Positions 55,544-64,000 of a DNA stretch of 64,000 bases are shown here, piece by piece. Origin of the DNA: Cordia subcordata (lineage: Eukaryota > Streptophyta > Magnoliopsida > Boraginales > Cordiaceae); NCBI GenBank assembly GCA_028554755.1, contig JAPTOF010000001.1:36289501-36353500 (forward strand). The letters are read 5' to 3'. Position 1 is the first letter of the stretch. Each line of letters begins with the position of its first letter. The notes below the pieces were generated by a model. That model was not told the DNA's origin, ran no database searches, and worked only from the letters and a program-made list of their open reading frames with translations. The position numbers and the translations under genes were made by a program.

Positions 55544-57795
55544 TAGTAGCCAAAATTGGCTTAGCCCAAGGGTCGCTTTTCTCGAAACACATGTGATGTG
55601 TGTCATTTGTGTGTGTTTGCATCTAGTTTTTGCATGCACATTTAAGGGTGTTTAGAGTATAATTGAGTGTACTTAGTACAAAGTTTATGCATATTTGTTA
55701 ATATTTGTACATAATGTATTTAGGTGCATAAATACTATACTAAGTGTTATATTCCATGTTTTAGGAGTGTTTTGGAAGGGTTCAAGCTTATGCAAGGAAG
55801 AAATGACCTAACGGATGAAGACCGGAAGAAAAGAAATAAAGAAGAGATCATTCTGATCCAGCTGGTCGACTTAGAAGAAGAGCCGGTCGACCTAGGCGCT
55901 CTAGAGAATAAAAGATTTGAAGTCGGTCGAGTTCCTCAAGAAGCCGGTCGACCGGCTAGGTCGACCGGTCATTCCGGGGAGCATCATGATTTAAGCCGGT
56001 CGAGCAAGAAAGAGGAGCCAGTCGACCGGCTAGGTTGACAGTTAACCGGCTGTGCGCTGAAGAAATCCATAAAAAGCTCGTTTCTGCTCATTTTCAAGGG
56101 AGGAACTTTTATTTCTTAAATCCTAATAAACCCTAACCCTTTACCCACTTCACAAAACACCCTAAACCACCATCTAAACCCTACACCAAGCTAGGATTGA
56201 AGCATTAAACAAAGATTTGAAGGATTTGCACGGATTTGGAAGCAAGAATTTAGGGAAGTTCTTCTTGTTCTTTCTCTATTTCTTGTAAATATGTTGCTAG
56301 ATTAGGCTCAATTTAGGGTTGATTGTTGTTGTATATTATATTAGGGCTTTGAATAATGGATTTGTGTAGATCTTTGGCTCTTAATACATGTTTATTTACA
56401 TAAATTTATGGCATGATTCAATATGTCTATGTATTGGAAATCAAACATGTCTATGTGTTTGTTAAAATGCCTAAATGAATATGCATGTGTTATTTGTGCT
56501 TCAAATGCTCTTATCTACTTATATGGGTGATGTGATTGTGCTTAATCTCGTGGCTTTGCTTAGTAGAATAGGCTTTAGCTTTAAATCCAGCTAATAGGTT
56601 ACATGCTATGCTTAGTCGAGTTTATGTGCTAGTCCTTGGCTTTAAATCCAACCAAGCGGATAATTTAACCTAGACTAGAGTATCCCTCACCCGCGTTAGT
56701 GTTGGTTAATCGAGCCTTAATGTCACGTAGTGTTTAGGTGTTAGTCCTTGGCTTTAAATCCAGCCAAAAGGATAAGTTTTAAGCATGGATTGTGTAGGCT
56801 ATGAGGGATTGGCCCTTAGCTTTAAATCTAGCTAACGGGTTGAATCACTAGTATTGGTTAAGAGAGCCCCCAATCAACACAACGGCAATAGAAGTCCCGA
56901 GCCTTAGATAGACATCATCTGTTATCATAGGCCAAGTCTTGTTATAATGCAATCGCCCTAGGTCCCTTTCTTCTTTATTAGTGTTTCCTTCCTTAGTTTG
57001 GCTTCTTTAAGTTCCTCCATGGATTAGTTTTTTATTTTCCTTTTTTCGAGCTCCCTTCTATCCCAAAGTAAGTACACACACGCACGTAGCTAGTTTAAGG
57101 CACCCGAGCACATAGAGACTAAACTAAGGTAGCCTCCCTGTGGATTCGACCCTACACTTGCACACACTGTACTACACACGTCCCGTGCACTTGCTGACTA
57201 TTTAGGCTTGCGCTCAAATAACGATATCAACTTGGTAAGGTAATCGTGACCCATTAATGTTGCGTGGCCCAAGAAAGCTTGTACGGGTCATTGCTTTGCA
57301 GTAAAAGACATGCTTAACATGCGTGGTTTGCATAACCACATATGACGTTATCCTAATCCTTCAAGATAAGGATGTCAGTAGGTAGTATATCTTTTTAGAT
57401 AGGTTCAATTTTATCTATACGATAACTAAGAAGTCTCTAAAGCACCCAAAAAGACACACAGTACCTATCCAATCAGATCAACATGATAATGGAGCTATAC
57501 ACACCTCTACATCTAAGACGACTATAACTACACCCCTCCAGGAGTGGCATGGGGCATGGACACTACACCCTTAACCCCATATACATCCAATATCTTAGGT
57601 TCACACCTAGCCTTTCCTTTTATATAGGCCTTCCCTTTATATAGCCTTAAATCCTTCTCTTTGATAACTGACTTGGGCGTCGAAGTGTCTTTGGCCGGCA
57701 TCACACTGATGTCAAAGACTTACCTGCCTTTCTTGCTTTCTGTTTCGCAGGTTGTTAGTGCCCCGAGTTCGTGATTGTAGATTTTAGCGTCTATG
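55544..57795 (+). repeat. 3' LTR of the Tat-lineage element, interrupted
   Basis: The LTR is split into 55544-55593 and 57230-57795 by a solo LTR. Without it and its duplication the length is 611 bases, against 615 for the 5' LTR. The TATA region reads CTATAACTACACC, a decayed box. Confidence 0.9.
55594..57229 (+). mobile_element. Solo LTR nested in the Tat-lineage 3' LTR (second)
   Basis: The segment begins TGATGTGTGTCATTTG and ends AACGATATCA, with flanks ACATG (55589-55593) and ACTTG (57230-57234), one mismatch. It shares GTGTGTTTGCAT, ATGTCTATGTGTTTG and CCTCCCTGTGG stretches with 47914-49601. A cluster of GGTCGACC palindromes lies at 55860-56045 (perfect AGCCGGTCGACCGGCT at 55942-55957). 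Four hairpins lie at 56575-56594, 56636-56655, 56748-56767 and 56816-56835. A frame at 55724-56038 overlaps the palindromes and is not a gene. Confidence 0.9.
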
Positions 57796-59635
57796 CTAAC
57801 TTAATTTGAATTATATTAGACTTAAGACAATGTGCTAACTTTAGTTATATTACTTTCAGTTATGAAAAGATATTGAGAATTATACCCTAAAAATATGTTA
57901 ATTCTAGTTTTATAATGAGTAATTTAGAATTATACTAAACAACACACTAACTTTAGTTATATAGCAAAATTAATATGAAATATACTAGACTTAGACAATG
58001 TGCTAATTCTAATTATATGACTAATTTAATTAGAATGATACTAGATAATATATTAATTCTAGTTGTAATGAGAAATTGAGAATTATACTATAAAACTATG
58101 TAAATATAATAATAACTTATTTAACTAATATTTTCTTATATACATACTTCTTAAAATTATATTAGAAAATATGTATTTTTATATAAAAAAATTTTAAAGC
58201 TAACTAATTAGAACTAAAAACTTAAATTTTCTTATAAATAAACTTTAAAAATACAAGATTGAAACTCTATTGTAGAGACATAAAAAGAAAAGATGAAACT
58301 CTCTTTTTTTTTAAAAAAAAAAAGCTTAAAAGTAAAATATATTTTTGAAAAAACTTAAAAATAAAATATTGAAAGCGCTAGTACAATTTACCCTTAATTA
58401 CTAGGGAAACAAAACACTAAAACCTCCTTTAAACTTCAGTTCTTTTTCTCTAAAACACCAATTCTAGGCTTCTAGCACCGAGCGGTGCTGGGAGTTTCCT
58501 TTGTTTTCTCATCTCCAATGATATGTCCATTCGACCATTCCTTAAGTGGAAAATACTATTGAGACCTCGTCCATTGGCAGGTTTCTCCGGTTAGCCAACT
58601 CTACTTTAAAAGCTCAACCTCTCAGGCTAAATCTTCATCTCGTTGTTTTGCTTTGAGTTTATGTTAATTTAAATTTGTTCAATTATTTTGAATTATAGAT
58701 TGACCTATGGATTGTACGAGCTTTAGATTTGTATTTTATGTAGCAAAATATGTTATTTTGTTTTTATCATTTTAATGTATTTTAGGAATATTATTTGACC
58801 CTTTTTTGGCAAAATTAGGAAATTTATTTTGAGTAGTTGTTTTTTTTTAGTGATTTCATTCGGGTTTCGGGTTTGGAGTTTTGCAATTTTTAAGAACAAA
58901 TTTTGAATTTGGATTCGGGACATTCCTGGTCTCTCGGGTCAGGATGTTTCGGGATTAAAATTTTTATTTAATTTTAATTTTTATATTGGGTTCGGGATGC
59001 TCTGGGTCCCTGTTGGTTCAGAACATCCATGGAACGAAATTTACACTTAATTATTATTTGGGATTGGAACGGGATTCGGGACCAAGACACTAGTTGGGTA
59101 GCGGATTGGGATTGCTTCGAGGGCAAAATATCCCGTCTCATTGCCACCCCTACTCGTGGTGCACAATATAGTGTGATCTAATATTGGAGAAGAAATTAGA
59201 ACTTTTTAAAAAAAATTAGGAAAAAATAAAAATGGAAAAATAAGCTCCTTTGACAGATTTTGATTAGATTGTGATTAGAAAAAATATATAAAAAAAAGGA
59301 AACATAATTTTTTTTAACATTTATTAATTATATTTTTTGTTGGATGCCTAGATTTATCAATTTGAATCTACGGGACTAAAATGCACTTCTTAATTACTCG
59401 AGGAGAACTTTGCTCAGAGAAGATTCGAATCCTAACATTTTGCCCTTAATGTTGATATTGAATCACTTATTCTCTTTTTTCATTACTTAACAAAAATATT
59501 TTACTTAACTATTTGAAAAAGATTATAAAAGTTCAAACAAGAAAAGGACTTCTAGTAAGACGTTATACAATATAAACCGTATAAAACTTGCCTCATAATA
59601 TTCACCATTTGGCGAATGAATACCCCACAGACTCA
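57796..59635. repeat. Segmental-duplication block, copy 3, continuation
   Basis: This resumes the AT-rich array broken at 45418 and continues as the shared spacer of copies 1 and 2. It has the uninterrupted sites for the Helitron (about 57965) and the Tourist-like MITE (about 57985). No gene is seen. Confidence 0.75.
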
Positions 59636-60045
59636 ATTGGCTTTATTCGGTTTAGTAGATATGATATGCATTTCTTCGATCCGTGATTCAAGAGGCTCGA
59701 TGGAGCTCATCTCTTCAAAGTGAAGTACAATATTTCCTCCAATTGTATATTCTATATGGATTTCTCCCCATTGACTTAAATCTTCAATGGGAAATACATC
59801 AACATGCAAAATTTAGTGTAGGACAAATTGAATGTAGAGAAAGATATTCTTCTTTGAATTTGCATAAGATTGATGCACCAGGCAGAACAATATGTCTCCC
59901 TAACTGACTCTCAAATATCATTTAAACATTTGACTTGTTTCAGATATTAACAGTGTGGTTGCCATTGGAGCAGCCATCAATTTGTGCATGTCAACCAATT
60001 TCAGAAGCTAATGAAAGAAAATCTAAGGTTTCATGCCAAGGGACT
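59636..60045 (-). pseudogene. Orphan family copy D, strongly decayed
   Basis: The minus-strand sequence still aligns with copies A-C (counterparts of the CKFEG and GEIHIEYT regions), but indels and stops break every frame. It is cut upstream by the insert at 60041-60530 at the same place as copy B, and beyond the insert the N-terminal part does not return. Confidence 0.65.
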
Positions 60046-60530
60046 ATATACTGTGTACCTTAAACATTGTGTATGCACCTACTATTGTGCACCTCACAGT
60101 AGTGCGTTCACAACTTTATTTTTATAAGTTTGTAATTTTTATACTATACGTTCACAACTTTTAATTATTTTCATATTGCAGTACTTTATATGTTTACAAT
60201 TTTAACATTTTATGTTCAGAACTTTCAATTGTTCACAATTTACTTATCCATTGCTCTTATATTATATAATCAAACACTTCATATCATATGTTTACAATGA
60301 TAAATTACATTTTTACGACTCTTTAAGATATGTTCACAACTTGTTAACGATATGTTCACAATTTGTGAACAATTTCGGAGCTCACAATTAGAGGTGTTAC
60401 GGGTCCCTGGTTGATGATCAAATTGTTGTGTTGCATTCATTGACTGAGAGAGTAGACTCATTAAATTTCATATTGATCTGACGGCCAAATTGCGAGATTT
60501 CTTGGGTAGTGTACTATACACATTTGATTT
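60041..60530. mobile_element. Inserted element rich in TTCACAA motifs, copy in D
   Basis: It is nearly the same as 16031-16540, with CGTTCACAACTTTAT, TTATGTTCAGAAC and GATATGTTCACAA phrases. Class unknown. Confidence 0.6.
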
Positions 60531-61148
60531 TCAAACCAAAAAAAAAAAAAAAAGGCTAAAGTCTTTAAAAAGCCTCCATTTCAGCTTTTCCTATAAGATA
60601 GAAGATCTTCTTAAAAATGCTTCTTTTTTCAAAAGTAATATAAAGAACTGGTCTATTAAATGGGAATCCAAACCAGTTCTTCATATCACAAATGATTTTT
60701 TTTCATGTTGGGACTTTATTTTTTCAAAATAGTCTTGAAATGACAGTTAAGCTTGTTCAAAGTGATGTTACCTCTAGCAGTAATAAAGTAAATACATACA
60801 TAGTCTAAATACAAAATTTCATCCTTGGCTCTCCCAGACATGTGATGACTTTGGCATGTACACACATTTTAGCAAGTACTATAATATGAACAAGATTTCT
60901 TCTTTTACTTTTTCTGTAATTAATTGTATCATTGTCATGTTTCCAAGTTCATACTCAAACCTATAAGTGAGTATATGTTGTCATAGGCATAACTAATAAT
61001 TATTTGTTTCTTTCAACTACTTCAAAATAATTAACCCAATTTATAATTACGTAAACCTATAACACCACTTTATATTATCTCCTCTCAAATCGATGTGGAG
61101 AAAAGAAATATTGAATTGTTGATTGGCGGTACATAAAATGTTTAGCGT
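60531..61148. other. Intergenic, no gene seen
   Basis: AT-rich sequence with a run of 16 As at 60538-60553. One open frame across 60490-60732 has no recognisable features. Confidence 0.45.
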
Positions 61149-61515
61149 CCAAGACATTGAATAGAATATTTTACTTGCCTACGTTGCACATTTCTGCATA
61201 ATTACTTTCACTCTTCTACCCTCCTTTTTCTTTTTCTCTTTGCATTAGGAACCTCAGGTTTTAATTTTCTAAATTATGCTATATAGGCTAATTAAATGTG
61301 GTCCTGGACGTCTAGTAACTTTGCATTTCAATGCTACTTTGCTTTTGGTTTATAACTAGTTAGAAATATCATTTAATTTTAGGCCAGTCTCTAAAATGAC
61401 TAGCTTTGACATTGACCCTTTTCAATTATTAATTAGACATATAACAGAAATGAGAGCAAAACATTTACACATGCTGCATGGCAGCTGCAGGGTCACAATC
61501 TCTCTTCTTTCGGAC
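61149..61515 (+). promoter_or_regulatory. Duplicated region upstream of RING gene 2
   Basis: This matches 25235-25610. It lies about 260-620 bases before the start codon at 61772 and may hold promoter elements. No clear TATA box was found between 61600 and 61740. Confidence 0.5.
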
Positions 61516-61771
61516 ATAAGACAGAAGATAAGAAGGAGAGAAAAAAGGAAAGATTAGGTAGTTAAGTAATACGTAGGAAAGACCCAAAATGGAAAAGGGA
61601 AAAGATGTGTTTGACCAAATGACTAGCTTTTCACGTCTCTGGTTCCTTGTACTTATTTGCATGTTGTGCGTGCGTGTTTAACCAGATCAGATCTCAGCGA
61701 GAGCAGCCACGCTTTCCTTTGTCTTCTCATCAGCAGCAAAAGCCCTCTTGCTTTACCTCTATCACCAAAAA

Positions 61772-62781
61772 ATGAAGCAGCCCGGTGTCCGCGTCGAAGA
61801 TGGCGAAGCCAAGCTCTCATGGCTGTTGTTCTGTATTTGTATGGCCCCTCTTCTGTTGCTGCTGATCATTTTAGCGGTGATCCGATACTGCAGGCGTAAG
61901 TAATCATTGGATTGTTTTTTGTTTTGATTTTAGGAATTTTAATTATTATATATTTTTTGATTTGGTCGAGGATAACGTTGACGGTGGGGAACTAATAATT
62001 AACAGGTTGTCTGTTTGAAGGACAAAAATATAAAGACTAGAGAAAAATTAGGGTACCTTTTTCTTTGGTTTTGAAATTTTTGGAGTCTGTTTTTGTATCT
62101 TCGAGTTTATGTGGTCATTTAGTTGATTTTTTTACTATTAAAACTGCTAATATCAAGTCAGCTGAATTTATATTGTGTCTCAAAAATTTTGATGGAGATT
62201 AGCCAATGTCAATTAGAGCACTATTTAATTGGTTTTGGTATGATTATATGTATTTTGTTCTCTGTTGTTTCTCGTTTTCTCTTTTATATTATTCCTATTA
62301 TTTTGAAAGGTTCAGATTAGTAATATATATATATATATATATATTTGTTAAAGTTAGTCAAATTTGTCCTTCAAATTAAAAGTTTGGATAGTTTTAACGG
62401 TATTGCATAGTATTTGAGCGATAAGATTGAAAATTTTACTCACGAAAAAGCACTTATCAAAATAACAAAAGCCATTATCATATAAACAGGAGGTCAATAT
62501 ACTCTAAAATGTCACTTCTCCTGTCCCCAAACTTTATATAAACCTAGAATTTCGTTACACGAAGGAGAGGTCAAATAGTTAAAGAATTTAGAAGCAAAGT
62601 AATCTTTTTATTTTCTCCACGCAAGCAAATTAAAATTAGCTTAAAGATAACTTCTCAAAAGCTAAAACATGATTAACCTTTTGTCTGAAGCAATTACGTG
62701 ATTGTGCTCATGGTTAATGCATCATTTGAGCTTGAAATCGGCCTCGATCAATGCTTGTATGGGATGAAAAACGTGAATGGA

Positions 62782-62814
<33 letters not shown>

Positions 62815-62971
62815 TTGCATGATATGCTTGGAGGAAAATGGCACCAGAGATCAGACTGTCGTACTGAGATGCGCACACAAGTACCACATTGGCTGCATTG
62901 ACAATTGGCTCGTGACCAACAACACATGCCCAGTTTGCCGGCTGCCTGTGATGGCTGATCCTGATCCATGA
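61772..62971 (+). pseudogene. ATL-like RING-H2 gene 2, splice acceptor apparently lost
   Basis: Exon 1 (61772-61895) encodes MKQPGVRVEDGEAKLSW and then a strong membrane helix (residues 18-37), ending at the ideal donor GTAAGT in phase 1, the same phase as RING gene 1. The RING-H2 finger lies in 62816-62971 with all eight ligands: CMIC, then CAHKYHIGC, then CPVC, followed by a short tail and TGA. In the RING frame a stop sits at 62765-62767. Between it and the first zinc-binding cysteine there is no AG, only a CT/TA microsatellite, so no normal acceptor can join the exons. The linker usually found between helix and RING is also missing. The gene may be a recent pseudogene, or an extra exon may lie in the 0.9 kb interval. 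The family function would be E3 ubiquitin ligation at a membrane. Confidence 0.65.
62782..62814. repeat. (CT)n(AT)n microsatellite at the RING gene 2 acceptor
   Basis: About 10 CT units are followed by TA units, ending two bases before the first RING cysteine codon. It stands where a polypyrimidine tract and AG would be expected. Confidence 0.9.
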
Positions 62972-64000
62972 GTGCCATAGTTAGTATACGCTAGTGGTAG
63001 TCTGTATATATGATACTCCGGCGAATCTAGTATATAAATATCAACTCTATATATATATTTGTGGACGGTGGATGTTAATATATACTGTTCCAGGATATGA
63101 TATGGTTTCCAGCTCGAAAATTCGGTGAAATATAAAGTATCTACATTGAAGTATTGCGTATATGATGAGATGCCAAATACTCCCTGCCAACGATTCTCCT
63201 CCATCTCCTTCTTCATAACTAGGCAGATACATATATATAAGCAGCAACTTCAGAAGTGCGTGTGATTCAGAGTGCAAAATAAATTGGAGCAAAGGATAGA
63301 GTATAATGCTCAAAAGAAACATGGTAGATATTCATTGAGGAAGCTTTCTCAATTTTCTTTGAGATGGCAGGGTGAGTAGTGAACAAATTAATGCTATCTA
63401 GCATTACAGAGCTAATAATTTTCAGCGAAATCTCCAAGTTTAACCAGGTAAACTCCTCAGGAGAGCCCATATAATGTAAACAAAAGGATATCCATGATCT
63501 AGAAACGCAACAAGAAGAAAAGAAAAAGCAGAAAAGAATTAACAAAAAAGATTTCTGGTAGAAGCCTCAAACCTAAGCAATTACTTGTGCTCTTTTCGTC
63601 ACTGACAGCAGCCTATACATAACAGCATTATTTTCAGAAACATTCAGTAACACATATCAGCATATATATTAACTTGAAAGCTGCATTTTCTTTTGCCCAA
63701 ATCTTATCACATGACAACTATATTCAAACGACAGAAATATGTTCCAATATCGTATACATTGGGGCCTAAGACTATTTGTGCAAAAACTGCACCCTGGACT
63801 TACAATATGGTGAAGGGAGCCTTGGCCACAATAGTAAAATTGTTGCCTCATGACCTGGAGATCATGGATTGGGTTCGTGGAAACAACCATTTGCAAAATT
63901 CGAAATAAGGTTGCATAAACTAAAACGAAATTAAATCCAAATACCCTTCACAAGACCTAATGAGTAGCGGGAACTTTATGCACAAGGCCGGCCTTCAACT
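62972..64000. other. Downstream flank, no gene seen
   Basis: AATAAA at 63279-63284 could serve RING gene 2. Two overlapping frames on opposite strands at 63669-63908 are open but show no recognisable domain. The last few hundred bases may be the edge of a neighbouring gene, which I cannot support. Confidence 0.4.

Larger units (their letters stand above)
45419..57795 (+). mobile_element. Tat-lineage Ty3/gypsy LTR retrotransposon, decayed, with three nested insertions
   Basis: Two LTRs (45419-46033 and 55544-57795) bound the element, with the perfect 5-base duplication CTAAC at 45414-45418 and 57796-57800. The order is LTR, primer site, gag, protease, RT, RNase H, a second RNase H, integrase, a long 3' region with tandem repeats, polypurine tract and LTR. 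A second RNase H after the first is a mark of the Tat lineage. Many stops and frameshifts make it immobile. Nested inside are solo LTRs at 47914-49601 and 55594-57229 and a hAT-like MITE at 49982-50817. By eye the LTRs differ at about 50 of the first ~370 comparable bases, so it is an old insertion. Confidence 0.9.

Noticed and set aside
55724..56038. 104-codon frame inside the second nested solo LTR
   Set aside because: It runs over the GGTCGACC palindromes of the LTR and is not kept in the sister LTR.
63669..63908. Coding exon of a neighbouring gene
   Set aside because: Frames are open on both strands, but neither shows a known motif or clear splice sites, and the window ends too soon to decide.

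Overview
The window looks like nuclear DNA of a flowering plant. It is very AT-rich, has spliced RING-H2 genes with short exons, and is crowded with plant-type transposable elements: Tat-lineage Ty3/gypsy, Athila-like gypsy, Ty1/copia, LINE 3' ends, a tRNA-like SINE, two Helitrons, a Mutator-like element and hAT- and Tourist-like MITEs. I cannot name the species from the sequence. True host genes are few: one intact-looking RING-H2 membrane protein gene (about 19.0-21.4 kb, plus strand), a second RING-H2 gene that seems to have lost a splice site (61.8-63.0 kb), and a small unrecognised minus-strand gene family with four copies (A 5.9-6.4, B 15.6-16.7, C 37.7-38.1, D 59.6-60.0 kb).

The backbone is a large block repeated about three times: copy 1 at about 0.3-10.2 kb, copy 2 at about 28.6-40.2 kb and copy 3 at about 43.4-60.0 kb. 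In each copy the order is an AT-rich degenerate tandem repeat with an embedded SINE, then a shared spacer, then the minus-strand orphan gene. The copies look very different because each received its own transposons. As a result the copies serve as empty-site controls for each other: both Helitrons, a Tourist-like MITE, a foldback MITE, a Mutator-like element and an Athila-like LTR can be defined to the base or nearly so.

Region by region. 0-10 kb: copy 1 with a left-edge LTR, SINE, LINE 3' end, two Helitrons and orphan gene A. 10-15.4 kb: a foldback element with tRNA-like arms, a solo LTR and a second LINE 3' end. 15.4-17.1 kb: orphan pseudogene B, split by an insertion. 18.4-21.4 kb: RING gene 1 with a duplicated upstream region, and a retroposed mRNA end in its intron. 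21.5-24.5 kb: a copia element cut off before its reverse transcriptase. 25.2-25.6 kb: a copy of the region upstream of RING gene 2, without a gene. 28.6-40.2 kb: copy 2, with a Mutator-like element that holds a nested GC-rich hAT-like element, a second foldback element, a Tourist-like MITE and orphan gene C. 40.2-43.4 kb: a deleted Athila-like element on the minus strand. 43.4-60 kb: copy 3, split by a 12.4 kb Tat-lineage element that itself carries two solo LTRs and a hAT MITE; orphan pseudogene D follows. 61.1-63 kb: RING gene 2.

There is no operon or pathway here. The window records repeated segmental duplication plus transposition around a small RING-H2 and orphan gene cluster. The least ordinary signals are an array of covarying hairpins inside two related solo LTRs, the orphan gene family, the foldback elements with inverted tRNA-like arms, and the CpG-rich island inside the nested hAT-like element.
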